A stretch of 35,958 nucleotides of DNA from an uncultured Shewanella sp. (GTDB taxonomy: Bacteria > Pseudomonadota > Gammaproteobacteria > Enterobacterales > Shewanellaceae). Location of the stretch: assembly GCF_947495455.1 (NCBI RefSeq), contig NZ_CANLZC010000057.1, positions 1 to 35,958 on the forward strand, read 5' to 3'. Of the stretch, positions 23,120-31,739 are shown one piece after another. The notes below the pieces were generated by a model, which searched no databases, was not told where the DNA came from, and saw nothing but the letters and a program-made list of their open reading frames with translations. Position 1 is the first letter of the stretch; every line of letters begins with the position of its first letter. A program made the position numbers and the translations under genes.

Positions 23120-24451
23120 ATGTTGTTAGCACAAGAAATTATTAGAAAAAAACGTAACATGCAGATCCTGTCTCAAGAAGAGATTGCTTTTTTTGTTAAA
23201 GGAATAAGCAACAATACCATTTCTGAGGGACAAATTGCGGCTTTGGGCATGGCTGTTTATTTTAATGACATGAACATGGATGAGCGTATCGCCTTAACCC
23301 AAGCAATGCGAGATTCAGGGGATGTGCTTAATTGGCAAAGCTTAAACCTTGATGGCCCTGTTGTTGATAAACATAGTACGGGTGGGGTCGGCGACTTAGT
23401 CAGTCTTGTGTTAGGGCCTATGGTTGCAGCTTGTGGTGGCTATGTGCCTATGATCTCTGGCCGAGGATTGGGTCACACGGGGGGAACATTGGATAAACTG
23501 GATGCGATCCCCGGTTACCAGACCGAGCCAGATAGCGGCTTATTTCGACGCCTTGTGAAAGATGTTGGCGTGGCCATTATTGGACAAACTGCAGATTTAG
23601 TGCCTGCGGATAAACGGTTTTATTCTATTCGTGATAATACTGCAACAGTGGAATCGATTTCATTGATCACGGCTTCTATTTTATCCAAAAAATTGGCGGC
23701 GGGTTTAGATGCGTTAGTGATGGATGTCAAAGTGGGTAATGGTGCTTTTATGCCCACTTACGAAGCTTCTGAAGATCTCGCTCGTAGCATTACCCAAGTG
23801 GCTAATGGCAGTGGTGCGCAAACCAGTGCATTGCTGACGAATATGGATCAAGTACTGGCGACTTGTGCGGGTAACGCTTTAGAAGTGAAAGAAGCGGTGG
23901 ATTTTTTAACCGGAACCTACCGTCATCCGGGTCTTTTTGAGGTGACTATGGGTTTATGCACAGAAATGCTGCTGTTAGGTGGATTAGCCTCCAATGAAGC
24001 GCAAGCTCGTGTTAAACTTAACGCCGTTCTCAATAATGGTATGGCTGCAGAGGTTTTTGCTCGCATGGTGTCAGGACTCGGTGGCCCAACTGATTTTGTT
24101 GAGCGCTCAGAGCATTATTTACCGCAATCAAATATTATTCGTCCTGTGTATGCCAAGGGAGCAGGTTATATTGCGGCAATGGATACTAGGCAATTAGGCT
24201 TGGCCGTTGTCAATTTGGGGGGGGGACGTCATCGACCGGGTGATGAGTTAGATTATAGCGTGGGGTTATCAAAAGTACGCTCCATTGGTGAACCTATTAC
24301 GTTAGACACACCGCTTGCCTTTGTTCATGCGCAGTCAGAAGAGGCATTTTTGCAAGCTGAACAAGCCGTACAGCAAGTAGTGAAAATTAGTGAAGAAAAG
24401 CCTGATTTGGCTCCTGAAATTTATCGTTATATTCGTCAGTCGGATGTATAA
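23120..24451 (+). CDS. deoA: Thymidine phosphorylase
   Basis: DeoA phosphorolyses thymidine and deoxyuridine to the base and deoxyribose-1-phosphate. The 443-residue protein has the phosphate-binding loop KHSTGGVGD (84-92) and the pyrimidine phosphorylase signature SGRGLGHTGGTLDKLDAIPG (from 113), plus IRDNTATVESI and VKVGNGAFM. AAGGGAG lies 8 nt before the ATG. The codons around NLGGGRHRPG include an uninterrupted run of nine G residues (24217-24225), annotated separately; the frame is intact. It follows deoC by 74 nt and precedes deoB by 12 nt. Confidence 0.97.
   Translation: MLLAQEIIRKKRNMQILSQEEIAFFVKGISNNTISEGQIAALGMAVYFNDMNMDERIALTQAMRDSGDVLNWQSLNLDGPVVDKHSTGGVGDLVSLVLGPMVAACGGYVPMISGRGLGHTGGTLDKLDAIPGYQTEPDSGLFRRLVKDVGVAIIGQTADLVPADKRFYSIRDNTATVESISLITASILSKKLAAGLDALVMDVKVGNGAFMPTYEASEDLARSITQVANGSGAQTSALLTNMDQVLATCAGNALEVKEAVDFLTGTYRHPGLFEVTMGLCTEMLLLGGLASNEAQARVKLNAVLNNGMAAEVFARMVSGLGGPTDFVERSEHYLPQSNIIRPVYAKGAGYIAAMDTRQLGLAVVNLGGGRHRPGDELDYSVGLSKVRSIGEPITLDTPLAFVHAQSEEAFLQAEQAVQQVVKISEEKPDLAPEIYRYIRQSDV
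24217..24225 (+). repeat. Nine-G homopolymer inside deoA
   Basis: A run of nine G residues within the codons for L-G-G-G-R. It is the longest G run I see in the window. The reading frame is intact here; a one-base change would truncate DeoA, with polar effects possible on deoB-deoD. Confidence 0.95.
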
Positions 24452-24463
24452 CGGAGTAAGATT

Positions 24464-25684
24464 ATGAAACGTACATTTATTTTAATGCTGGACTCGTTCG
24501 GTATTGGTGCTGCCAGTGATGCGGCTAAATTTGGTGATATGGGTTCTGATACTTTTGGGCATATTGCCAAAGAGTGTGCTGAAGGCCGTGCTGATATAGG
24601 TCGCGCAGGCCCGCTTAAGTTACCTAACCTTACTCGTTTAGGTTTAGCCCATGCTTCTAAAGAAAGTGTCGGTCATTTTCCAGCAGGTTTTGAACAGAGT
24701 GAAGGTTTAAATGTTATCGGAACTTATGGTTTTGCCGATGAATTAAGTTCAGGTAAAGATACACCAAGCGGGCATTGGGAAATGGCGGGCGTACCTGTTC
24801 TGTTCGATTGGGGCTATTTTACGGATTTAACCCATTCTTTTCCTAAGGCGCTAACGGATGATATTCTTGCTAGAGCAGGGTTATCCGGTTTTTTAGGAAA
24901 CTGTCATGCATCAGGTACCACGATTTTGGAGCAGTTGGGCGAAGAGCACATGCGGACCGGAAAACCCATTTTCTATACGTCTGCAGATTCTGTTTTTCAA
25001 ATCGCTTGTCATGAAGAAACTTTCGGTTTAGACAATCTTTACACCCTTTGTCAAATTGTACGTGAAGCTTTGAGTGATTATAATATTGGCCGCGTGATTG
25101 CGCGTCCTTTTGTGGGTACAGGTCCAGATGACTTTGCTCGTACGGGTAATCGTCGTGATTATTCCGTTGAACCCCCTTCAAAAACTGTGTTGGATAAATT
25201 GAAGGAGGCTAATGGGCAAGTGGTCAGTGTGGGTAAGATTGCTGACATTTATGCACATTGCGGGATCACTAAAAAAGTGAAGGCGACAGGTCTTGAAGCA
25301 TTATTTGATGCGACGCTAGAAGAAATAAAACTGGCCAAAGATAAAAGCATTGTCTTTACCAATTTTGTCGATTTCGACTCCCACTATGGTCATCGCCGTG
25401 ACGTGGCGGGCTATGCGAAAGCCTTAGAATATTTTGATGCCCGTTTACCCGAACTGCTGGCGTTACTCGATGATGATGATTTGCTTTTACTCACTGCTGA
25501 TCATGGTTGTGATCCCACTTGGCCGGGCAGCGATCATACTCGTGAGAGAGTGCCTGTTTTAGCTTATGGCGGCGGATTGACGGCGGGTTCTATCGGCCTT
25601 CGAGGCAGTTTTGCAGATATCGGGCAGTCTATTGCGACCTATTTTGATTTATCACCGATGGACTACGGTAAATCTTTTATTTAA
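24464..25684 (+). CDS. deoB: Phosphopentomutase
   Basis: DeoB converts (deoxy)ribose-1-phosphate to the 5-phosphate, linking DeoA and DeoD products to DeoC. The 406-residue protein belongs to the alkaline-phosphatase-like metalloenzymes: D10 in MLDSFGIG, the catalytic threonine region KDTPSGHWEM (about 97-106), and metal ligands in NFVDFDSHYGHRRD and TADHGCDPTWPGSDHTRERVP. Length matches E. coli DeoB (407). It starts 12 nt after deoA with GGAG upstream of ATG. Confidence 0.97.
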   Translation: MKRTFILMLDSFGIGAASDAAKFGDMGSDTFGHIAKECAEGRADIGRAGPLKLPNLTRLGLAHASKESVGHFPAGFEQSEGLNVIGTYGFADELSSGKDTPSGHWEMAGVPVLFDWGYFTDLTHSFPKALTDDILARAGLSGFLGNCHASGTTILEQLGEEHMRTGKPIFYTSADSVFQIACHEETFGLDNLYTLCQIVREALSDYNIGRVIARPFVGTGPDDFARTGNRRDYSVEPPSKTVLDKLKEANGQVVSVGKIADIYAHCGITKKVKATGLEALFDATLEEIKLAKDKSIVFTNFVDFDSHYGHRRDVAGYAKALEYFDARLPELLALLDDDDLLLLTADHGCDPTWPGSDHTRERVPVLAYGGGLTAGSIGLRGSFADIGQSIATYFDLSPMDYGKSFI

Positions 25685-25701
25685 TTGACTAACATTCTGA
25701 T

Positions 25702-25731
25702 TGTATAAGCTTAGTGAATAAGGCTTATACA
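25702..25731. promoter_or_regulatory. Inverted repeat between deoB and deoD
   Basis: TGTATAAGC (25702-25710) and GCTTATACA (25723-25731) form a perfect 9-bp stem with a 12-nt loop and no following T run. It could be a processing or stability hairpin, or an operator for deoD. Confidence 0.5.
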
Positions 25732-25772
25732 GTCAAAAGACTTATATTTTTTACTATTTAGAGGTTATATCC

Positions 25773-26483
25773 ATGGCGACACCACATATCAATGCTGTAG
25801 ACGGTGCTTTTGGCGAAACAGTATTGTTTCCTGGCGATCCATTACGTGCAAAATACATTGCAGAAACATTTTTAGAGAATGTAGAGCAAGTCACCGACGT
25901 TCGTAATATGCTTGGTTTTACTGGTACTTATAAAGGAAAGCGTATTTCTATTATGGGTTCTGGCATGGGGATCCCTTCATGTTCAATCTACGCCACTGAG
26001 TTGATCAAAGATTACGGCGTTAAAAATTTAATTCGTATTGGCACATGTGGTGCGATTAGCACAGATGTAAAAGTGCGTGATGTGATCATCGCTATGGGCG
26101 CATGCACTGATTCAAATGTGAATCGCTTGCGTTTCAAAGGCAATGACTTTGCCGCTATTTGTGATTATAGCTTGCTTTCTGCCGTTGCTGATTCAGCGAA
26201 AGCTAAAGGCATTAACACTCGTATTGGTAACGTTTTCACTGCGGATTTATTTTACACGCCTGATCCACAAATGTTCGATGTGATGGAAAAAATGGACATT
26301 CTTGGTGTTGAAATGGAAGCGGCAGGCCTTTATGGTGTTGCTAAAGAGTTTGGTGCAAAAGCATTGTGTGTGGTGACGGTATCAGATCACATTCGTACCG
26401 GTGAGGTGACCTCTTCAGATGAGCGTCAAACAACATTCAATGAAATGATTGAAATGACATTAGAAGCGGCTATTACCTTGTAA
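25773..26483 (+). CDS. deoD: Purine-nucleoside phosphorylase (DeoD type)
   Basis: DeoD phosphorolyses purine (deoxy)nucleosides to base and pentose-1-phosphate, which DeoB then uses. The 236-residue protein matches the hexameric high-specificity family: N-terminal ATPHINA, phosphate loop GDPLRAKYIAE (21-31), GSGMGIPS (62-69), ribose-binding GVEMEAAGLYGVA (from 178), and the catalytic D205 in VSDHIRTGE. GAGG lies 8 nt before the ATG. It closes the deo operon and is followed by a bidirectional terminator. Confidence 0.98.
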   Translation: MATPHINAVDGAFGETVLFPGDPLRAKYIAETFLENVEQVTDVRNMLGFTGTYKGKRISIMGSGMGIPSCSIYATELIKDYGVKNLIRIGTCGAISTDVKVRDVIIAMGACTDSNVNRLRFKGNDFAAICDYSLLSAVADSAKAKGINTRIGNVFTADLFYTPDPQMFDVMEKMDILGVEMEAAGLYGVAKEFGAKALCVVTVSDHIRTGEVTSSDERQTTFNEMIEMTLEAAITL

Positions 26484-26498
26484 TATTAGCGGCTTTTT

Positions 26499-26541
26499 AA
26501 AAAGTGAAAATAGGGAGTATATCTCTTTATTTTCACTTTTT
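26499..26541. terminator. Bidirectional terminator between deoD and ytjB
   Basis: AAAAAGTGAAAATA (26499-26512) is perfectly complementary to 26528-26541, with A and T tracts on the outside, suiting both of the convergent genes. It overlaps the ytjB stop codon. Confidence 0.8.
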
Positions 26542-27226
26542 ATTTGTGGTCAGTGGGTTCTTCCTTTTCTTCCTTTTCTTCCTTTTCTTCTTTGCTACGT
26601 GATTCTCTTCTTAAGTGTTTGATCAATTTTATTCGCGCTTTACGCCTATCAACATAGACACGTTTATAAGAGAGTGAACGTGAAAGTAACATACCGATAA
26701 TGCCTGCAATAAGCAGCATGATTTGTTGTTGCTTCATATTCAGCTCATGAGCCGATTTGATATCATTTAAAAAAGAATTAGGTGTCAACCTGAGTTCAAT
26801 ATAACCTAAGTTTTCATTGTCTTGTAATATAGGTTCAACATAAGGGGGGTAGCTATTGAGTATACTTGTGAGTGTATGAGAGTTAGGGGTCAAGGGGGTA
26901 TCACTGACTTGTTGTGCAAATGCGAGGCGGACGCCATCATGGTTAAAAATACTGGCCGACATGACTTTTGGATCTTGGATTAACGCATTGGCTAACCAGT
27001 TTAATTGTTGTTCATCGTTTAATTTTAGTGCTGGCGCTGCCGCATAGGCTGTTTGTTGCACAAATAAACGTGCCATCTTTTCTGTTTGGGACTTTAGAAG
27101 CTGTTGACCTTGTAGTAGGCTTGTTTCCCAGAGTTGAAACAAACTAATCATCAACAGAACCGCTATGATGATCTGAATAAGTCGACTAATTCTGTGGCTC
27201 TTTTTTAGACCTTTAAGGAAAAACAC
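26540..27226 (-). CDS. ytjB: AhpA/YtjB (SMP_2) family membrane protein
   Basis: This small inner-membrane protein family lies divergent from serB in many gammaproteobacteria; its molecular function is not established. The preferred start is GTG at 27226-27224 because TTAAGG lies 6 nt before it; the in-frame ATG at 27262 has no ribosome site. About 228 residues: a transmembrane segment near the N terminus (LIQIIIAVLLMISLF), a periplasmic stretch with the KVMSASIFNHDGVRLAFA segment, a second membrane segment (IMLLIAGIIGMLL), and a charged cytoplasmic tail of KEE repeats. The acidic/lysine tail is also seen in E. coli YtjB. The name is by family resemblance and synteny. Confidence 0.8.
   Translation of the reverse strand: MFFLKGLKKSHRISRLIQIIIAVLLMISLFQLWETSLLQGQQLLKSQTEKMARLFVQQTAYAAAPALKLNDEQQLNWLANALIQDPKVMSASIFNHDGVRLAFAQQVSDTPLTPNSHTLTSILNSYPPYVEPILQDNENLGYIELRLTPNSFLNDIKSAHELNMKQQQIMLLIAGIIGMLLSRSLSYKRVYVDRRKARIKLIKHLRRESRSKEEKEEKEEKEEPTDHK
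26558..26590 (-). repeat. 9-bp tandem repeat at the ytjB 3' end
   Basis: About 3.7 copies of TTCCTTTTC on the plus strand encode the in-frame (KEE)n tail near the C terminus of the minus-strand gene. Copy changes would lengthen or shorten the tail by three residues. Confidence 0.9.
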
Positions 27227-27305
27227 GTCGCACCTTAATTTATTGTATGCAAATTTTATCATAAATGATTTTGCAATATCCCGATAGTTGGAGAGAAATA
27301 AAGTA

Positions 27306-28286
27306 ATGAAAAGTTTGACTGAAGTATCGTTGTTTCCTTGGTTACGAGATAGGACTTTGTCACAATGTATGATCCATGACGTGAGTTTTACTCGACATGA
27401 AGAAGCTCATTTTCCCACAGGCGCATTCAGATACCGTTTTATTTATCAGACGACAAATGATGAAAGGCTATTAGCCCAATATTTGATAGGAATAAAACAG
27501 GATATTTCTATCACAGTGATTGAAAGACAGTCTCAGTACTATTGCATTGAAATTGCACTAAAAATACCACTTAGTGATAAGGTGCTGAATACCCTTTTCT
27601 TTGACAGTACGATTGAATTATTTAGTTTACCAAGCAATTTGCCACTGCTGAATAAAGCGGGTGTTCTGGTGATGGATATGGACTCGACAGCCATTGAAAT
27701 TGAATGTATTGATGAGCTAGCCAATATGGCGGGAGTGGGTAAAGCGGTGAGTGAAGTCACTGAAAGAGCAATGCAAGGTGAACTCGATTTTGAGGAAAGC
27801 TTGCGAGCGCGTGTGGCACAATTGAAAGGGGCTCAGGCTGGTATTATTGACGTATTATGCCAAGATTTACCGCTTATGCCGGGATTAGTCGATATGGTGG
27901 AAGAGCTTAAGTCCCATGGCTGGTATTTAGTGCTTGCCTCTGGAGGATTTACCGCGTTTGTTGAGCATTTGAAAGATAAGCTTGATCTTGATGCCGCGTT
28001 TGCTAATCAACTCGTTATTGAAAATAAGCAATTAACTGGCGAAGTTCAAGGACAGGTAGTGGATGCGCAATTCAAAGCGGATATTTTAAAAGCCTGTGCT
28101 AAACGTTGGAGCATAGACGCTGGGCAACGATTGGCCATTGGTGATGGAGCGAATGATATTCCTATGATTCGAGCGGCTGATTTTGGCATTGCTTTTCATG
28201 GTAAGGCTAAATTAACCCAAGAGGCTGATGTTGCTATTCATAAAATGGATTTAAAGGCACTACCTTTTTTATTGCTTTTAGCTTGA
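27306..28286 (+). CDS. serB: Phosphoserine phosphatase
   Basis: SerB removes phosphate from O-phosphoserine, the last step of serine synthesis. The start ATG 27306 has GGAGAG 10 nt upstream and gives 326 residues; TTG 27288 is an in-frame alternative. An N-terminal ACT-like regulatory half (about 1-110) precedes the HAD domain with the nucleophile motif DMDST (124-128), SGG (212-214), a conserved lysine in the KADILK segment, and GDGANDIPM (279-287). It is divergent from ytjB across a 79-nt gap. Confidence 0.96.
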   Translation: MKSLTEVSLFPWLRDRTLSQCMIHDVSFTRHEEAHFPTGAFRYRFIYQTTNDERLLAQYLIGIKQDISITVIERQSQYYCIEIALKIPLSDKVLNTLFFDSTIELFSLPSNLPLLNKAGVLVMDMDSTAIEIECIDELANMAGVGKAVSEVTERAMQGELDFEESLRARVAQLKGAQAGIIDVLCQDLPLMPGLVDMVEELKSHGWYLVLASGGFTAFVEHLKDKLDLDAAFANQLVIENKQLTGEVQGQVVDAQFKADILKACAKRWSIDAGQRLAIGDGANDIPMIRAADFGIAFHGKAKLTQEADVAIHKMDLKALPFLLLLA

Positions 28287-28291
28287 ACTTG

Positions 28292-28392
28292 CACCTAAAC
28301 TCTAACAGGGTTTGGGTGAAATCCCATATATAATCCAATTTTTTTGTTTTAAGGTAGACTAAAAAACTCTGTTTGAATAGTGAGTCTATCTT
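28292..28392. other. Structured intergenic region after serB
   Basis: CACCTAAACTC/GGGTTTGGGTG (28292-28318) forms an 11-bp stem with two wobbles, then a second near-perfect inverted repeat, AAGGTAGACT with AGTCTATCTT (28351-28360 and 28383-28392). No T tract follows the first stem directly, so it is a terminator only in doubt. The rest of the 240-bp gap shows nothing. Confidence 0.45.
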
Positions 28393-28526
28393 ATTGAAAT
28401 GATTATAACTTAATGATTTTACTTGTTTGGTGTTTTTTATTTTTTCCGATTAGAGTCATTAATCTTGTTTTTGTTATGTTAATTCAGTAAGTTGGTTGTT
28501 AGTTTTGTTATTATTGATGTGAAATT

Positions 28527-29444
28527 GTGAGCATAAGTCAACAATCTTTATTTATTCCCTATCATACTGGTCATTTACATTTACGGCAGATCATGCCCTT
28601 TGATAAGAGCAAACATCCGATCCCTATTTTGATGCTACACGGTGCTATTTCTAATGGTAGAATTTTCTATAGTGAATCAAATAAAGGACTTGCTAGCTAC
28701 TTAGCCAGTCAAGGTTTTATTGTTTATGTCATGGATATTGAAGGACGCGGAAAAAGTATACCTAGACTGGGGGCGGGGTCTCATTTAGGGCAAGGTGAGG
28801 TGATCAGGGAGCAACTTCCCCTAGTACAACAATATATTTTGACTCAGCACCCTGAAATCAGCCAAGTGCACTGGTGTGCTCATTCATGGGGTGGAGTATT
28901 AATGGCGAGTGCTATCGTCCGTTATGATTATTTTCAACGGAATGTGGCTTCATTGGTGACTTTTGGTAGTAAGCGAAAAGTGTACATTAACTCCTTAAAA
29001 AAATGGCTAGTCATTAAATTTGGATGGGGATATTTAGCACGGTTTATTGCATGGAGAAAAGGGTATTTTCCGGCAGATAAATGGCGTGTAGGCATGGATA
29101 ATGAGAGTGAATCTTCACTGAAGCAAAGTATTCAATGGGTCAATGGAGATTGGATTGACACCGATGATGGTTTTGACTATGCCAAAGCGGCGAAGAAAAC
29201 CCAATGGCCTAAAACATGGTTTATTGCAGGGAACGGCGATAAAGTACTGGGTCATCCTGAGGATGTGAAAAATATGATTGAGGAATGCCAATTCCAAGAT
29301 TTACAATATACACTTTTATCCAAAAAAGAAGGGTTTAAGCATGATTATGATCATGCAGGAATGCTGATCCATCAGGATATCACAAAAGAGTTTTTCCCCA
29401 GTGTTAGTGATTGGTATTTACATTTTTATGATTTATGTAAATAG
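28527..29444 (+). CDS. Alpha/beta-hydrolase family protein
   Basis: Predicted soluble serine hydrolase of unknown substrate, 305 residues. It has the oxyanion-side HGAISNG (38-44), nucleophile elbow AHSWGG with S120, an acid candidate D238 in GNGDKVLG, and a histidine in HDYDHAGML (H272 or H276), a complete catalytic set. The pattern VYVMDIEGRGKS is typical of the fold. The start is a GTG at 28527 without a clear ribosome site, so it is uncertain. No signal peptide. It is the last gene with backbone-like composition before the AT-rich glycan region. Confidence 0.8.
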   Translation: MSISQQSLFIPYHTGHLHLRQIMPFDKSKHPIPILMLHGAISNGRIFYSESNKGLASYLASQGFIVYVMDIEGRGKSIPRLGAGSHLGQGEVIREQLPLVQQYILTQHPEISQVHWCAHSWGGVLMASAIVRYDYFQRNVASLVTFGSKRKVYINSLKKWLVIKFGWGYLARFIAWRKGYFPADKWRVGMDNESESSLKQSIQWVNGDWIDTDDGFDYAKAAKKTQWPKTWFIAGNGDKVLGHPEDVKNMIEECQFQDLQYTLLSKKEGFKHDYDHAGMLIHQDITKEFFPSVSDWYLHFYDLCK

Positions 29445-29648
29445 ATGAAGTTGGAATGTATAAAGGTTTATTTTAATCGTTTATTTTTCTCACTGAATAT
29501 GGTATTTATTTTGGCCACTATTGGGGTATTTTAAATAACAGTAATTAATCGCATTATCAATACATTAGGTTAGTTTAAGATGGGATATTGAATAGTGTAA
29601 AGTATATTAAATTCAGTTCATAAGAGTTTGAACTTACCTATAATCTGA

Positions 29649-30557
29649 ATGTCTGAGTATTCTGTATATAGAAATATAATGTCATTAACCCTTAATTATT
29701 GTGATAATATGCTGAATAAAATAAAGAAAATTTTAAATGCTCGAACAGATAAAAAGCTAGAACAAATGAAGAGAAAAATAGTCCTTTCTTCTTTGACTAA
29801 GGATAATATATGGTTTTATTCCCAGATGAAATCTGGAACAACTTATACTATCAATTTCCTTATTAATTATTTTACTTTGCATAAAAATAAAGTCCATGAT
29901 TTTAGCGAACTGAAAAGTAAACTTAATTTCTTTCACAGTACTCATCAATTAATCAAAAGTGTATCACCATCAAAAATAATCAATGAACAAGAGAGTATTT
30001 TGAAGGGGTATGATTTTTCATTGATTGTTCATACTCATGAAAACATAATTGATTATTCTAAAAAAAGAATTTTAATGACAAGAAATCCCCTAGATTACAT
30101 CGTTAGCAGTTATTTTTTTCATTATAAAAATAGAGGTAGTCATAAAAGTATCAATCAGTTATGGAAAAAGATTGCTAATTTATATATTGAAAATCATAAT
30201 GCTCAAATGAAAATATTAAATGAACAACCCAAAACAACAAAATTGATCCAATATGAAACTTTAATTAATAATCCTGAAGAAACCTTTTATGATTTATTAT
30301 GCTTTCTAAATGTGAAAGTTGTGAATGAGTTACTCACAGAAAGTATTGAGTTATCTTCTAAAAAAGCGGTTAAGAAAATGGAGTCATTAGAGGGAAAAGC
30401 CATTATTGCATCTTCAGAAAAATTTACAGGAAAATCTTTCATTCGAAGTGGTAAAGTTGGGGATTGGAAGGAGCATGTCGATGATAAATTATCAGAAGAA
30501 ATACTTGATTATTTAGAATTAAATGGAATTAAAACAGATATGTTCAGTTACCATTAG
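29649..30557 (+). CDS. Sulfotransferase family protein (classical PAPS-binding type)
   Basis: It probably transfers sulfate from PAPS to a hydroxyl of a glycan or small molecule; the acceptor is unknown. The 302-residue protein has the 5'-phosphosulfate loop SQMKSGTTY (58-66, K61), a histidine in VHTHEN (H130) where the catalytic base normally lies, the 3'-phosphate motif RNPLDYIVSSY (145-155), and the C-terminal FIRSGKVGDWKEH (264-276) matching the RKGxxGDWK signature. All key elements of PF00685 are present. Start uncertain (ATG 29649, 29679 or 29709; none has a good ribosome site). Strongly AT-rich (about 25% GC in one line counted), unlike the deo genes, which suggests acquisition. The next gene is a second sulfotransferase-like protein. 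Confidence 0.85.
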   Translation: MSEYSVYRNIMSLTLNYCDNMLNKIKKILNARTDKKLEQMKRKIVLSSLTKDNIWFYSQMKSGTTYTINFLINYFTLHKNKVHDFSELKSKLNFFHSTHQLIKSVSPSKIINEQESILKGYDFSLIVHTHENIIDYSKKRILMTRNPLDYIVSSYFFHYKNRGSHKSINQLWKKIANLYIENHNAQMKILNEQPKTTKLIQYETLINNPEETFYDLLCFLNVKVVNELLTESIELSSKKAVKKMESLEGKAIIASSEKFTGKSFIRSGKVGDWKEHVDDKLSEEILDYLELNGIKTDMFSYH

Positions 30558-30582
30558 TATCGTTTTTTATACACAAAAATTA

Positions 30583-30623
30583 TTTATCTATTTTATCTAT
30601 TTTATCTATTTTATCTATTTTAT
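30583..30623 (+). repeat. 9-bp tandem repeat upstream of second sulfotransferase
   Basis: About 4.6 copies of a 9-bp unit (ATCTATTTT) fill the gap between the two sulfotransferase-like genes and end 15 nt before the second start codon. The array is non-coding with respect to both genes. Confidence 0.93.
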
Positions 30624-30638
30624 TAATTGGATTGATAT

Positions 30639-31667
30639 ATGGTTAAACTTTACATTCATATTGGTTCACATAAAACGGGGTCAACAACGATTCAACATGG
30701 GTTGAAAGAAAAATCAAAAGATGGCATGAAGGAAGGGTGGCGATACGTTAAAACACCTAAATGTGTAAAGCAACTCATGTGGGCACATGAATATAATACC
30801 ACTCTCGTTGATAATTTTAAAAAAGCACTTAAGAAAAATATTAAGTTACATAATGAAATTAGCCATTATGTGATGAGTAGCGAATTTATTATGGGAAATC
30901 CTGATAATGGCTATAAGAATTCAGCTATAGCTGCAAAAATATTACGCAAAGCCACTGAAGAATATGATGTCTCCATTATCATTTACTTGAGGAGACAAGA
31001 TGATTTTGTTGAATCTATGTATACTCAAAATATACACCAGGGAAGAACTATTGATTTTAATACCTTTTTTGAAGCTTTTAAAGTGGATGAAGCTTTGGAT
31101 TATAGGCGAATACTTAATGATTTCGAATTGGAGTTTGATAAAGAGAATTTAATCGTAAAATCATATCACGCGGCATCTAAAGTGGGACTACTTAATGATT
31201 TTTCAGAGGTAATAGGTAGCCGTCTTTTATTAGAGTCGACAAGAAAAAGAAGTAATCCAAGTTATTCTAAATCTGCACTTGAAATAGCAAGAATATGTAA
31301 TCCACATCTTCATAAAAAAGACCGACGGAAAATGAGGACAAGCCTTCAAGCTTCTATGATGAAAAAAAAGGAGGAGTCTTTTTCATTTTTATCGCCTGAT
31401 TTACGGGAGAAATTTTTAATAAAATATATTGCTTCCAATAAAGCAGTGTCAGAGCGATTTTTTGGTGGTGATTTATCTCGTCTTTTCCCTTTAGCTAATA
31501 ATAGCGTGACGGAAGAGACTCCTGCTCAAATAACGAATGAGCAAGTCGCAACATTGATTTTGAATATACTCAAAAAAGAAGATAAAGAAAATTTATTTTC
31601 CCGTGTCAGAAAATTTTTAGCTTCGCTGAGAAATATCAAGTTAAATAAGGTAACTCGTTTATATTGA
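30639..31667 (+). CDS. Divergent sulfotransferase-like (P-loop) protein
   Basis: A 342-residue protein with IHIGSHKTGSTTIQ (6-19), the P-loop-like PAPS-binding pattern of a divergent sulfotransferase group often found in capsule and polysaccharide loci. A second motif YLRRQDDFVESMYTQ (116-130) resembles the 3'-phosphate region; SSEF (80-83) is also typical of the group. It lacks the GDWK ending of its neighbour, so the two are not a tandem duplication. The substrate is unknown. Only a weak ribosome site precedes ATG 30639; a 9-bp tandem repeat occupies the spacer. It contains an A8 run at 31352-31359. AT-rich. Confidence 0.78.
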   Translation: MVKLYIHIGSHKTGSTTIQHGLKEKSKDGMKEGWRYVKTPKCVKQLMWAHEYNTTLVDNFKKALKKNIKLHNEISHYVMSSEFIMGNPDNGYKNSAIAAKILRKATEEYDVSIIIYLRRQDDFVESMYTQNIHQGRTIDFNTFFEAFKVDEALDYRRILNDFELEFDKENLIVKSYHAASKVGLLNDFSEVIGSRLLLESTRKRSNPSYSKSALEIARICNPHLHKKDRRKMRTSLQASMMKKKEESFSFLSPDLREKFLIKYIASNKAVSERFFGGDLSRLFPLANNSVTEETPAQITNEQVATLILNILKKEDKENLFSRVRKFLASLRNIKLNKVTRLY

Positions 31668-31739
31668 TAAAATTATCTCTCAGCGAAAGCATCACTTTAA
31701 TCTTGTTTTTTATATTTTAAAGCGTGAAGTTGTCTGGAA

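Noticed and set aside
30523..30705. Small open frame reading FIYFIYFIYFI across the 9-bp repeat.
   Set aside because: It overlaps the end of one sulfotransferase and the start of the next, and its composition is set by the tandem repeat.
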